Notes: generated by a model from the sequence alone, not told the origin. 60,736 nucleotides of DNA from Peribacillus faecalis (GCF_014712675.1 NZ_JACXSI010000020.1:1-60736); one strand, 5' to 3'; positions 46,653 to 55,500 are shown, counted from the stretch's first letter. Numbers and translations: made by a program.

Positions 46653-46838
46653 GCGCTATTTACTTGTACACAGCGCTATCCAGTCTACGAGAACGCAATC
46701 CACTTTTCGGACCGCGCTATCTTTGATGACGACGACGCTATAATTTCAAATACCGCGCTATTATTCGCCGCGACGACGCTATCCATCCTTGCCACGGCGC
46801 TATCTGCTTCTTCACCGCGCAATCCTTGTTCCAAATCC
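46653..46838. repeat. Phased short-core array 3 (CGCTAT/CGCAAT family)
   Basis: Nine cores on the plus strand at 46654, 46674, 46694 (CGCAAT), 46715, 46736, 46756, 46777, 46798 and 46818 (CGCAAT). Steps are 20, 20, 21, 21, 20, 21, 21, 20 nt. The 14-15 nt between cores share no sequence. It lies after argS and before copy B of the structured element. Confidence 0.75.
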
Positions 46839-46942
46839 AATTCTTTTCCATAAAAACTGGCAGTTTGTTAACTAAAACCCATCGTTTGAGTTGATTCGTC
46901 GTGCAAAACACGCTTATTTCTCCCTAAATTTGCACACCAAGA

Positions 46943-46980
46943 AGAAAAAAAACTGCCGCAGCACAAAGCTTGCGGCAGCC
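46943..46980 (-). terminator. Terminator of argS
   Basis: CTGCCGCA pairs with TGCGGCAG around a 10-nt loop, followed by an 8-T run on the minus strand. Confidence 0.92.
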
Positions 46981-46986
46981 TCTTAA

Positions 46987-48672
46987 TTACATTTCTTTCG
47001 GAGCACCTAATCCTAACAGACGAAGTGCTTCTTCCAGTACAACCGTCACACAATATACAAGCGTCAAACGTGAGTTTTTTTGCGCATCGTCCGCTAAAAT
47101 ACGAACTTCGCCATAGTATTTATTGAACGTTTGCGCCAAGTTGATCGCATATTTTGCCACAAGTGATGGATCGTACTTGTCACATGCCTTGCGAACAACT
47201 TCAGGGAACTCTTGAAGATCTTTAATGATTGACCATTCTTCTTCACCGTTCAGATTAATGTCGCTTTCCTCATGCCAATCGCCTTTTCTTAAAAGCGAGC
47301 ATGCTCGTGCGTGTGTGTATTGCACGTAAGGTCCTGTCTCCCCTTCAAAACGAAGCATATCTTCTAGTGAAAATTCGATGTCATTGCAACGATAGTTTTT
47401 CAAATCATGGAAAACAACAGCGCCGACACCGACTGTTTCAGCGACTTTTTCTTTATCTGCAAGGTCTGGGTTACGGTCATTAATTGTGTTCAGCACTGTA
47501 TCGATGGACTCTCTAAGTACTTCCTCAAGAAGCACGACTTTCCCTTTACGCGTCGACATTTTGCGGCCGTCTTTTAGCATCATGCCGAATGGAATGTGCA
47601 CGACATCATCTGCCCAATCAAATTGCATTTTTTTCAATACAGCTTTCAATTGTCTAAAGTAATGCGACTGCTCATTGCCGACTACATAAAGCGCTTTGCT
47701 GAAATGATATGTGTTTTGACGGTAGTAAGCTGCTGCCAAATCACGTGTTGCATACAATGTCGCACCATCTGATTTTCTGATTAAAGCAGGCGGCAGTTCT
47801 TGGTCATCCAAGTTAACAACCTCTGCGCCATCTGATAATGTCAGTAGGTTCTTTTCGACAAGTAAATCGATAATGACATCCATTTTGTCGTTATAGAAAG
47901 CCTCACCAGCAAATGAATCGAATTCAATACCCATCAAGTCATAAATCGTTGAGAACTCTTTTAATGACTCATCACGGAACCATTGCCAAAGCTCTTTCGC
48001 TTCAGCATCGCCATCTTCAAGAAGTTTGAACCATTTTCGCGCTTCATCCTCTAGTGAAGGATCATTTACAGCTTCATCATGGAATTGTACATACAGCTTT
48101 AACAGCTCTTTAATTGGATGCTCTCGAACCGCTTCTTCAGAGCCCCATTTTTTATAAGCCGTAATTAGCTTACCGAACTGTGTACCCCAATCTCCTAAGT
48201 GATTAATTTTCACAGTTTCATAGCCGTTTTTTTGGAAAATAAGCGACAATGCGTTACCAATAACAGTTGAGCGCAAGTGCCCCATTGAGAACGGCTTCGC
48301 AATGTTCGGAGACGACATGTCAATTGTCACAACTTTGTTGTCACCGTCATGATTTTTTCCGTATTGGTCTTTTTCTTTTAAAATTGTGTGCAGTACTTCT
48401 TGAAGAACCGCATCCTTTTTCAAGAACACATTCAAATACCCGCCAACGACTTCAATTTTTTCAAATAAAGGTGATGAAAGCTGCTCGCTAATCTCTGCTG
48501 CAATCATTTGCGGTGCTTTTCTTCGTGTTTTCGCCAATGAGAAGCAAGGGAAAGCCAAGTCACCTTGGTTGCTGTATTTCGGTTTTTCAATCAGCTGTTC
48601 AATTTGTTCCATTGTCAGCTCATCTTTCATATTCGGATAAAGTACAGTTGCAAATTCTTGAACGTATTTCAT
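46987..48672 (-). CDS. argS: Arginyl-tRNA synthetase
   Basis: Class I synthetase charging tRNA-Arg. 561 residues: N-terminal Add-1 domain, HIGH-like [10 protein letters not shown] preceded by [13 protein letters not shown]-like GRKMSTRKG, and the C-terminal anticodon-binding helices ([16 protein letters not shown]). Expression is controlled by the T-box leader directly upstream, so it rises when uncharged tRNA-Arg accumulates. Confidence 0.97.
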   Translation of the reverse strand: MKYVQEFATVLYPNMKDELTMEQIEQLIEKPKYSNQGDLAFPCFSLAKTRRKAPQMIAAEISEQLSSPLFEKIEVVGGYLNVFLKKDAVLQEVLHTILKEKDQYGKNHDGDNKVVTIDMSSPNIAKPFSMGHLRSTVIGNALSLIFQKNGYETVKINHLGDWGTQFGKLITAYKKWGSEEAVREHPIKELLKLYVQFHDEAVNDPSLEDEARKWFKLLEDGDAEAKELWQWFRDESLKEFSTIYDLMGIEFDSFAGEAFYNDKMDVIIDLLVEKNLLTLSDGAEVVNLDDQELPPALIRKSDGATLYATRDLAAAYYRQNTYHFSKALYVVGNEQSHYFRQLKAVLKKMQFDWADDVVHIPFGMMLKDGRKMSTRKGKVVLLEEVLRESIDTVLNTINDRNPDLADKEKVAETVGVGAVVFHDLKNYRCNDIEFSLEDMLRFEGETGPYVQYTHARACSLLRKGDWHEESDINLNGEEEWSIIKDLQEFPEVVRKACDKYDPSLVAKYAINLAQTFNKYYGEVRILADDAQKNSRLTLVYCVTVVLEEALRLLGLGAPKEM

Positions 48673-48691
48673 TCGATTTCCTCCTTTATAT

Positions 48692-48941
48692 AAAAAAGCC
48701 CCCGTCTCTATAATGAAGAGACGAGAGCTTGAATTCCCGCGGTACCACTCTAATTGTTCGTAATTGAACCGGCTTTGTTTGTTAACGAGGTACTGATTCC
48801 CCGGATTGCCCTACTGACTCAGGCAATCTTCTCCAAAGTGCGCTTCATAAGCAACATGACAATCGGGCTCACACCATCCCCGACTCGCTTCGTGCATCGA
48901 CTGCTTACTACTCTCTTTTTCATAGAATTCAAAATATGTGT
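48692..48941 (-). promoter_or_regulatory. T-box riboswitch leader of argS
   Basis: The minus strand holds the conserved T-box sequence (AGAGTGGTACCGCGG, 48751-48737) followed by a terminator (48730-48692, CGTCTCT/AGAGACG with a six-T run). Upstream is a long stem I with the K-turn/AG-rich motif region and distal GTGTGAG. A likely specifier CGC (Arg) lies at 48842-48840 inside GAAGCGCACTTTGGAG; this codon is inferred from position. A promoter TTGAAA-18-TACAAT (48977-48948) precedes it. Confidence 0.92.
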
Positions 48942-49069
48942 AACTTAATTGTACTAAACGGACATTACCGATTTCAATTAAAATATAAATATCCGCAATT
49001 CACATAGAAGAATTGTTTCTTCCTTTGCTTCCATAAACTGAAAAATTCATTCAACCGGAGGGACTAGTT

Positions 49070-49861
49070 ATGCAACAACTCATGGATTATCATCATCATA
49101 GCCTTCATTCTTTCGACAGCAAAGCTGTTATGGAAGACATTTGCCGGCAAGCAATCAAAAACGGTGTCAAAGAAATGTGTTTCACCGAGCATTTTTCCGT
49201 CAACCCGCTCGCACCAACTTACGGACATATGAAATTTGACCGCTACTTCAACGATATTGAATCATGCCTGCAAACGTTCAGTCACAAGCTGACGATAAGA
49301 GCAGGCATCGAGTTATGCGAGCCTCATTTAATGAAAGCAGAATATGCAAAAACGTTGAGACCATTGCCACTTGATTTCATTATGGGATCGGTTCACAACA
49401 TTGATAACACAAAACTACGACTTTTTGTCGCGGAGCAGGGGGCAGCTGCTAATGCCTGCTATTTTGAAGAAGTTTATAAAATGGTTTGCGGAGCTGATAT
49501 CGATGTGATTGCTCATCTTGATTTGATTAAACGATACAGCCATGACACAATCGGCATTTATGATTTCAACGAACATCGTGATATACTGCATGCCATTTTG
49601 AAAAAAGCGATTGAGCGCGGCATCGGTATTGAAATCAATACATCAGGATTGCGCGGTTCACTGCAAGACACGATGCCATCGAAGCAAATTTTGCAGCTGT
49701 ATAAGGAGCTCGGCGGAGAAATTTTGACAATCGGCTCTGATTCACATGCTGCTGAAACGGTAGGTGCCAATATTGCCGACGCCTATGAGTTAGCGAAGGA
49801 ATGCGGGTTCAAATCTTTGTTCAGTTTTGAGCGAAGACAAGCTCGGGCAGTTGATTTTTAA
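49070..49861 (+). CDS. hisJ: Histidinol-phosphatase, PHP family
   Basis: Removes phosphate from histidinol phosphate, the activity missing from the his operon. 263 residues; metal-binding motifs DYHHHSLHSFDS at the start, CFTEHF, and later DVIAHLDLIKRY and TIGSDSHAAE. GGAGGG precedes the ATG. PHP phosphoesterases of this size are usually HisJ/HisK; a related phosphoesterase role cannot be excluded. Confidence 0.85.
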   Translation: MQQLMDYHHHSLHSFDSKAVMEDICRQAIKNGVKEMCFTEHFSVNPLAPTYGHMKFDRYFNDIESCLQTFSHKLTIRAGIELCEPHLMKAEYAKTLRPLPLDFIMGSVHNIDNTKLRLFVAEQGAAANACYFEEVYKMVCGADIDVIAHLDLIKRYSHDTIGIYDFNEHRDILHAILKKAIERGIGIEINTSGLRGSLQDTMPSKQILQLYKELGGEILTIGSDSHAAETVGANIADAYELAKECGFKSLFSFERRQARAVDF

Positions 49862-49904
49862 TAATTGGATGGTCTGTCCCGTATGATGGGGCAGGCTTTT
49901 ATAG

Positions 49905-50100
49905 TGCTATACTGTTTGCCTGACGCTCTATTACCGGGTTCGGCGCTCTATTCCGCTTGTTGTCGCTCTATCCGGATGGATCGCGCTCTATTTTTTTGTT
50001 TCACGCTCTATCTTTGGCCGCTCGCGCTCTATTTTTTCATTTCGCGCTCTAAAATTTCGTTTCGCGCTCTATCCCCAGACTCTAGCGCCTATTTTTCTAT
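49905..50100. repeat. Phased short-core array 4 (CGCTCTAT family)
   Basis: Ten CTAT cores, mostly within CGCTCTAT, at 49907, 49928, 49948, 49968, 49988, 50008, 50029, 50049 (CTAA), 50069 and 50089: steps 21, 20, 20, 20, 20, 21, 20, 20, 20. The 12-13 nt between cores are unrelated. It starts about 45 bp after the hisJ stop and ends 180 bp before yhhN. A weak hairpin at 49872-49900 may terminate hisJ. Nothing else is seen up to 50270. Confidence 0.8.
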
Positions 50101-50282
50101 CATTCTTTTAAATATGAGGACATTTTTTATCATCATCAATAAAAATTCCTGCAAATCAGCTGGCTTTTCGTTCACTCGAAAGGCTTTTTTCGAATAAAGT
50201 GCCAATATTATTAACATCCTATCTTTGTTTGCAGGGGTTAACCGACAGATGCTGAATATATTTAAGCAAGGGAGGTGATAGT

Positions 50283-50909
50283 TTGAAGTATTTTTTTCCG
50301 ATTAGCATTCTTTTGTCCGGCATTATATATTTTTTTTTCGTCGATACAAGTCTTTTATTTCTCGTGCTTACAACAAAGCTGATTCCAATGCTGCTGATTA
50401 TTTTTTATGCAGCTCGGCAAAGACCTGTAGACAAGAGTATCTTAATCGGGCTTTCGTTCTGCGCACTTGGCGATGCACTCATCTTCTTTTCATTTCTACC
50501 TGGGCTGGCTGCCTTTTTGGTCGGACATTTATTTTATATTTATGCCTTTATGAAACAACGGCAGTTTAGCTGGCTTCGTTTATCTGTGACTGTACCACTC
50601 ATCATTTTCGGCGCTTTTATGGGGAACTCGCTCATTTCAGCGTTAAATAGTAGCGGTGGGGAGGCATTCATTATACCCGTTATCCTCTACCTGATCGTCA
50701 TCAGCTTCATGGGCTTTGCCGCATTCCAGACGGGCAACAAATATTTATATTTTGGGAGTATCTTATTCATCATTTCAGATGCCGTTTTAGCATGGAATTT
50801 GTTTATTGGAGATGTTACGTATTCTGGAGAAATTATTATGTTGACTTATTATGGCGCCCAATTTCTAATTGCGCACTCTTTAACAAGAGCACGTGCTCGC
50901 TCAAAATAA
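50283..50909 (+). CDS. YhhN-family membrane protein (lysoplasmalogenase-like)
   Basis: 208 residues, eight hydrophobic helices, TTG start after GGGAGGTGA. Family features include RPVDKSILIGLSFCALGDALIFF with an Asp in a helix, FLVGHLFYIYAF and FIISDAVLAWNLF. YhhN/TMEM86 proteins hydrolyse lysoplasmalogens in animals; the bacterial role is unproven. Confidence 0.85.
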   Translation: MKYFFPISILLSGIIYFFFVDTSLLFLVLTTKLIPMLLIIFYAARQRPVDKSILIGLSFCALGDALIFFSFLPGLAAFLVGHLFYIYAFMKQRQFSWLRLSVTVPLIIFGAFMGNSLISALNSSGGEAFIIPVILYLIVISFMGFAAFQTGNKYLYFGSILFIISDAVLAWNLFIGDVTYSGEIIMLTYYGAQFLIAHSLTRARARSK

Positions 50910-51031
50910 TTGTGGACATGTGGACTATTGAGGCAACCTATCCCAACTTTGTGGATGAATAAATTGAAATGTGGATGAATTTTTAAATTTCTCGTTACTT
51001 TTTTCGAAAAATTATCCACATTTCCACCGAT
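50908..51031. repeat. Degenerate array 6 (TCCACA family)
   Basis: Between the convergent ends of yhhN and the DUF2500 gene. GTGGATGAAT occurs at 50951 and 50971 (20 nt apart), with TGTGGAC copies at 50911 and 50919 and the inverse form ATCCACATTTCCACC at 51014. On the minus strand the units resemble those of arrays 1 and 5. Irregular and weaker than the others. Confidence 0.35.
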
Positions 51032-51391
51032 TCAAGCAACGGAACGAGAAAAACCTAAGTAGCGCGTACCTTGGAATTTCAAATTGCCATAATCGCCTTC
51101 TACTAGCAGCCCGTATTGTTGACCATTCACTTGCAGCTCAATTCGGTCTCCACTCGTTACTTCGAATGTCACAAAATAACTCGTATGGGCATGAGAGTCT
51201 CCCCCGCCTCCACGAACACTCATCCGTTTCGTGACAACTTTCGACTGGACCTCCAGAATAGGAGAATTGTTGTTTTTGCTCCAAGTCGCTACCCCTTTCA
51301 CCATTGAAACAACAATAACGCCGATGACAATCACAAAAACAATACCTATGAATATTGGTGCGATGCTAAACATCGTATCTTCATACATCAT
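51032..51391 (-). CDS. DUF2500 membrane-anchored protein
   Basis: 119 residues from the ATG at 51391 (MYEDTMFSIAPIF), chosen for the GGGGAGGGG site 9 nt upstream. One N-terminal membrane helix (about 10-33), then a beta-rich soluble domain (VQSKVVTKRMSVRGGG, YFVTFEVTSGDRIELQV, GDYGNLKFQGTRYLGF). DUF2500 proteins are of unknown function; the domain probably faces outward. Confidence 0.8.
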   Translation of the reverse strand: MMYEDTMFSIAPIFIGIVFVIVIGVIVVSMVKGVATWSKNNNSPILEVQSKVVTKRMSVRGGGGDSHAHTSYFVTFEVTSGDRIELQVNGQQYGLLVEGDYGNLKFQGTRYLGFSRSVA

Positions 51392-51470
51392 CCAAATCCA
51401 CCCCTCCCCTTTATTGTACAAAATTACCAAATAAAGGAAAAGGAGACTTCACAATGAAGTCTCCCCACTA

Positions 51471-52097
51471 TTAAAATGCAGCAGCTGCTTTAGCAGTTTC
51501 CTGTAAGCCGCTTGCAATGATTTCTTCTGCACGGTCTGTATATTGGTTATGGCCTTCAATGACAACAGTTTCCGGATTGTGGATTCCCCATAATGAGATA
51601 GCTGCTTTTACATAGTTTACAGCCATTTCATATGGCGCCATTTGTTCTGTAGAATAATCGCTGCCTCGAGCATTCAACAGCATAACTTTTTTATCACCCG
51701 CATAACCAACAGGGCCATTTGCTGTGTAATTGAACATTTTACCTGCTTGCGCAAGGTAAGAGATATATGTTACAAGCGGAGCCGGTACTGTCGCATTCCA
51801 TAATGGGAAAGCAAATACAGCTTTATCTACGCTTAAGAATTGATTTAAGTATTTTTCAATTAAAGAAGATAAATTTTCTTCTTCTGCAGTCAGTTCCATA
51901 CCTTTACCTTTCTTGAACATAGCTGTAATTGCAGCGTTTCCGTAATAAGGCAGGTTTTCTTCAAATAAATCCAATTCGATAATTTCATCGTTTGGATGAC
52001 TTTCCTTATATGACGCTAAAAATGTTTCGTACATTTTCACACTCATTGATTGATCTGCCGGACGATCGTTTACTTTGATGAATAATACTTTTGACAT
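51471..52097 (-). CDS. azoR: FMN-dependent NADH-azoreductase
   Basis: Flavodoxin-fold quinone/azo reductase of 208 residues. ATG at 52097 (SKVLFIKVNDRPADQSMS), with GGAGGG upstream. FMN-binding VNDRPADQSMSVKM, substrate loop FAFPLWNATVPAPLVTYI and LLNARGSDYS are family features. Lies downstream of an Rrf2 regulator with repeated operator-like sites between them, suggesting control by thiol or quinone stress. Confidence 0.9.
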   Translation of the reverse strand: MSKVLFIKVNDRPADQSMSVKMYETFLASYKESHPNDEIIELDLFEENLPYYGNAAITAMFKKGKGMELTAEEENLSSLIEKYLNQFLSVDKAVFAFPLWNATVPAPLVTYISYLAQAGKMFNYTANGPVGYAGDKKVMLLNARGSDYSTEQMAPYEMAVNYVKAAISLWGIHNPETVVIEGHNQYTDRAEEIIASGLQETAKAAAAF

Positions 52098-52146
52098 ACT
52101 ATTTAGTCCCTCCATTGTGTATAAAGTTTACTGAAACTGTAATAAG

Positions 52147-52230
52147 CACAGTTAAAATACTAAAAAATATCTGAGCTTGAATTTAGCACAGTTAAATAGA
52201 AAAATTTAATCACAGTTAAAATTTAAACTG
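52147..52230 (-). promoter_or_regulatory. Triple CACAGTTAAA operator sites upstream of azoR
   Basis: CACAGTTAAA occurs at 52147, 52187 and 52211; the last forms a dyad with TTTAAACTG up to 52230. The sites lie downstream of a good promoter (TTTGCA, 52275-52270; TATAAT, 52252-52247; 17-nt spacer), as expected for a repressor. The adjacent Rrf2 protein is the likely ligand. Confidence 0.6.
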
Positions 52231-52297
52231 CAATCAATACAAACACATTATACACGAAACAGATTCCTTTGCAAAAAAATCTGTTTGCTCTTTCTTA

Positions 52298-52738
52298 CTA
52301 TTTACATGGAAGGTCACTTATTATGTCCGCCAAAGTGAATTGCTTCAAGTAGTCGATAATTAGTTGCTCACCGACAATCATAATCTCTTCCAATCTTTGA
52401 TCGAGCTGTAAACCAAGTTCATCGCAATCCGCTTGTGCTTTACTCTTGGCCTCTTCACACTCTTGCTTCTTGATAGCCAAATAAACTTCCGACAACGAAA
52501 TTTCTTCAACAGATTTTTTCAAACAATAACCGCCTTCTCTTCCCTCTCTCGCCTCGACAATTCCCGCTTGGCTTAAGGTCGCTAACACTCGCCTAAGAAA
52601 AGTAGCGTGCGAATTAAGTTGCTCTGCAATCGCCTTACTCGAACAAACACATTCCTTCTCGGCCAGCCATACTAAAGTATGTACAGCAATACGAAACCGC
52701 GGCTGCCCGATTTGATCAATTCGGTTTACCTTTTTCAT
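52298..52738 (-). CDS. Rrf2-family transcriptional regulator
   Basis: 146 residues; winged-helix N-terminus (RFRIAVHTLVWLA, SSKAIAEQLNSHATFLRRVLATLSQAGIVEAREGREGGYCL, split here by commas). Two Cys (KQECEEAK and ADCDELG) lie in the region where IscR/NsrR-type members bind a cluster, plus a C-terminal Cys. AGGGGTGA precedes the ATG. Immediately upstream of azoR; probable local repressor. Ligand or signal unknown. Confidence 0.85.
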   Translation of the reverse strand: MKKVNRIDQIGQPRFRIAVHTLVWLAEKECVCSSKAIAEQLNSHATFLRRVLATLSQAGIVEAREGREGGYCLKKSVEEISLSEVYLAIKKQECEEAKSKAQADCDELGLQLDQRLEEIMIVGEQLIIDYLKQFTLADIISDLPCK

Positions 52739-52826
52739 CCTGTCACCCCTGTAATATCCACCTAGTAAAATAGTCCTCGCAACATTTTACCACGTTAACT
52801 AAAAAAAAGTACAATGGATAGGAAAA

Positions 52827-52848
52827 AAAAAGGGCCTTAAAGACCCTC
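52827..52848 (-). terminator. Terminator after the metallo-beta-lactamase-fold gene
   Basis: GGGTC pairs with GGCCC (one G-T pair) around TTTAA and is followed by nine T on the minus strand. Confidence 0.7.
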
Positions 52849-52855
52849 CTGTCTG

Positions 52856-53578
52856 TTAAATAGATTGAACGACACGGAAGCCAAGCTCATTTGCTTCTTC
52901 CACTGAAAAAGCTTGGTCAAGATGCATGCAGTAAACACGATTGCGCAGCTGCTCCGGGATAAGCTCTGTCAGTTTTCGCAATGATAGATGAACATTGCCT
53001 TCGAAATCAGCTTTGCTCGTATCTTGATAAAATAAATCAATATTTCCGGCAAGCATTTCTTCCAATATGTCATCCGGTACCATATTACAATCGCCGCTGT
53101 AATATACTTTCCGGCCGTCGATTTCAAGCAGGTAAGCGAAACACTTTAAATGTGGCACATGCTGCACTTGATATGGTTTTATATATGTAATGCCGAGAAG
53201 GTTTTCCGGTGAATATGAGTCTTCGATTTCAATGCTCGTATATTGGTTTTCCGGCACACCTTCCTTAGCCAAAATAACCTTCACATCCTCCGTCAAAGCT
53301 TTTGGTGTGATAATTGTTACTTTATTAGATTGCTTCGGCTCCATCACATTAAAGGCGTATCCTACTAAATCTCCTAAAGATCCAACGTGGTCTGCATGCA
53401 GATGTGTCTGCAATATGGTGATATGCTTCACGCCATTTAAGACACCTTTCTCAATTATGCGACTGAAATTAGTACTGCCGCAATCAATTAAAAACAGATT
53501 TTCCCCTTTTTTAATAAATGCATTATTGTTCCCTAACGCTGTATGAAAAGCACTGCCAATCCCGATAAATTGAAGCAT
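52856..53578 (-). CDS. Metallo-beta-lactamase-fold hydrolase (RNase Z-like)
   Basis: 240 residues with the metal motif His59-x-His61-x-Asp63-His64 (THLHADHVGSLG), Asp in LIDCGSTNFS, YYSGDCN and a C-terminal His (YCMHLD). Resembles the RNase Z / phosphodiesterase subgroup but lacks a clear exosite arm. GAGGAG upstream of the ATG. Substrate unknown. Confidence 0.8.
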   Translation of the reverse strand: MLQFIGIGSAFHTALGNNNAFIKKGENLFLIDCGSTNFSRIIEKGVLNGVKHITILQTHLHADHVGSLGDLVGYAFNVMEPKQSNKVTIITPKALTEDVKVILAKEGVPENQYTSIEIEDSYSPENLLGITYIKPYQVQHVPHLKCFAYLLEIDGRKVYYSGDCNMVPDDILEEMLAGNIDLFYQDTSKADFEGNVHLSLRKLTELIPEQLRNRVYCMHLDQAFSVEEANELGFRVVQSI

Positions 53579-53887
53579 CCTGTTTCATCTCCTCTTCTAT
53601 ATATAATAACTATTTTAATATAACCCTCCTCAATTTATTCAGTAAAAATATGAAGATTTGAATTCTTTCTAGGCCATGCAACTGATAATGTGTGACTGCA
53701 TACTTTAACAAAAAATGCGTCAAACGCTTTTTCTTTTGACATAGTTGTGGAAGCATGCGAAAATGTTGAGTTAAGGAAACTATTTTGTTCGCAACCATTT
53801 ATCAAATGATAATTTATAGAATAGTAACATTGCCGGCATTTGCGATGCTAACTCGATGAAACCATTCATTATGAAAGGAGCCTAAAT
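53579..53887. other. Intergenic gap between MBL-fold gene and ZIP gene
   Basis: A divergent gap of 308 bp. A small hairpin (53717-53727, GCGT/ACGC) followed on both strands by A/T runs is the only structure seen. It should hold the ZIP promoter; I found no convincing Zur box. Confidence 0.35.
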
Positions 53888-54694
53888 ATGGGAGACGTAA
53901 TTTTCGCTTTATCCCTTACATTATTCGCCGGTCTGGCAACTGGGATTGGCAGTTTGATTGCTTTTTTCACATCAACAACTAATAAGAAATTTTTATCTAT
54001 CAGCTTAGGTTTCTCTGCCGGAGTCATGATTTACGTATCGATGATTGAAATTTTTGTAAAAGCGAAGGATTCGCTTGTTTCAGAAATGGGTGAGCAGCCC
54101 GGTTATTGGGTAACAGTTATTGCGTTTTTCGGAGGGATGCTTGTTATCACCTTAATTGATAAGTTCATTCCGAAGCAAGGAAATCCCCATGAATTGAAAA
54201 AAGTCGAGGATATGAATAGACCGCCTTCAGAAATTAAAGAACAGAAATTAATGCGAATGGGCGTATTTACAGCACTTGCTATCGGCATTCATAACTTTCC
54301 GGAGGGAATTGCAACTTTCATTTCCGCGATGGAAGATCCGGGTCTTGGTATCGCCATTGCGATTGCAATCGCGATTCACAATATTCCGGAAGGCATCGCT
54401 GTAGCGGTACCGATTTACTATGCGACCAAAAGTAAGAAAAAAGCCTTCAAGCTTTCATTCCTATCAGGCTTGGCCGAACCGGTCGGCGCGATTTTCGCCT
54501 TTCTGATTCTGATGCCGTTCTTGAATGATATCATGTTCGGTGTCATCTTCGCCGCTGTTGCCGGAATTATGGTGTTCATATCACTGGATGAACTGTTGCC
54601 GGCCGCAAAAGAATATGATGAAGCACACGACTCCATTTACGGTCTAATTGCAGGGATGGCGGTTATGGCTGTCAGCTTATTATTGTTTATTTAA
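53888..54694 (+). CDS. zupT: ZIP-family metal transporter (ZupT-like)
   Basis: 268-residue membrane protein with about eight helices importing Zn2+ and related ions. The two conserved metal-binding helices are seen as AIGIHNFPEGIATF and AIHNIPEGIAVAVP; a hydrophilic loop (PKQGNPHELKKVED) lies between helices III and IV. AAAGGAG before the ATG. Single-gene unit. Confidence 0.93.
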   Translation: MGDVIFALSLTLFAGLATGIGSLIAFFTSTTNKKFLSISLGFSAGVMIYVSMIEIFVKAKDSLVSEMGEQPGYWVTVIAFFGGMLVITLIDKFIPKQGNPHELKKVEDMNRPPSEIKEQKLMRMGVFTALAIGIHNFPEGIATFISAMEDPGLGIAIAIAIAIHNIPEGIAVAVPIYYATKSKKKAFKLSFLSGLAEPVGAIFAFLILMPFLNDIMFGVIFAAVAGIMVFISLDELLPAAKEYDEAHDSIYGLIAGMAVMAVSLLLFI

Positions 54695-54724
54695 AATCTG
54701 TCTCATGAGGCAGATTCTTTTTTA
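54694..54724 (+). terminator. Terminator after the ZIP gene
   Basis: AATCTGTCTC pairs with GAGGCAGATT (one T-G pair), followed by TTTTTT. Confidence 0.75.
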
Positions 54725-54751
54725 TATAATGGTAGAAAAAGAGGTGTTGTG

Positions 54752-55252
54752 ATGAAATTCAGGAAAGCAAACGAGCACGATATCCCGGAAATTCTTGCTA
54801 TTATTCAACAGGCGCAAAGCTATTTTAAAGAACAAAGAATTGATCAGTGGCAAGGAGACTATCCGAATGCTGAAACAATTCGTGAAGACATCTCAAAAGA
54901 GTATGGGTATGTTTTGCTGAAGGAAAATTGTGTTGCTGCGACGGTGGCTGTTTCATTCGACGATGAAGAAACGTATGACAAAATTTTTGAGGGAGAATGG
55001 TTAAGCAATCAACCTTATGCCGTCATTCACCGCCTCGCAATCAACAATGAACTGAAGGGCTCAGGTCTCTCCACAATTGTGATGGAGCATATTTTCGATC
55101 TGTGCCGCCAAAAAGGAATACATAGCATTAAAGTCGATACGCATGAAGAAAATATACCAATGTGCAAACTGCTTGAGAAAAACCTTTTCTCTTATTGCGG
55201 GATTATTCATGTTTCGGACGGTGAGCGTGTTGCATTTGAGAGATTGATTTGA
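54752..55252 (+). CDS. GNAT-family N-acetyltransferase
   Basis: 166 residues from the ATG at 54752 (KFRKANEHDIPEILAIIQQ), with AGAGGTG 6 nt upstream. The acetyl-CoA fold is recognisable: strand VAATVAVSFDD, AVIHRLAINNELKGSGLSTIVMEHIF (beta4 and the P-loop region), IKVDTHEENIPMCKLLEK. Close to YdaF/YjaB-type small GNATs; substrate unknown. Confidence 0.88.
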   Translation: MKFRKANEHDIPEILAIIQQAQSYFKEQRIDQWQGDYPNAETIREDISKEYGYVLLKENCVAATVAVSFDDEETYDKIFEGEWLSNQPYAVIHRLAINNELKGSGLSTIVMEHIFDLCRQKGIHSIKVDTHEENIPMCKLLEKNLFSYCGIIHVSDGERVAFERLI

Positions 55253-55267
55253 TAATTGGAAGAATGA

Positions 55268-55304
55268 AAAAAGAAGATAACTATAATTGATTATCTTCTT
55301 TTAG
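55268..55304 (+). terminator. Terminator after the GNAT gene
   Basis: AAGAAGATAA pairs with TTATCTTCTT around a 10-nt loop, followed by TTTT. Confidence 0.88.
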
Positions 55305-55307
55305 CCT

Positions 55308-55500
55308 CTATGTCTATCAGCAATTCTCCCAGGATTCCTATACTACAAAGAACAATAAATACTTCTACAGGAACAGCAAGCTCAGGTGCCCAATATTATG
55401 CAGTAGTTTATTACGAAGTGATACTAGATATGCATTGGGCGGATTTATCAGAACTGTTTTACTCTTTGCAGTTGGGTCATTTGCAACCTAATTTATAACT
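55308..55500 (+). pseudogene. Possible decayed membrane-protein fragment
   Basis: Reading across frames gives short plausible stretches separated by stops or shifts: ILPGFLYYKEQ in one frame and RYALGGFIRTVLLFAVGSFAT followed by a stop in another. No intact frame or RBS. It may be the remnant of a lost gene; low certainty. Confidence 0.25.

Noticed and set aside
49905-50100. CRISPR array
   Set aside because: The repeated part is only 6-10 nt and the spacers 11-15 nt; no cas genes are present and cores vary between arrays.
53750-53887. Zur box upstream of the ZIP gene
   Set aside because: The AT-rich dyad there does not fit the Zur consensus well enough.
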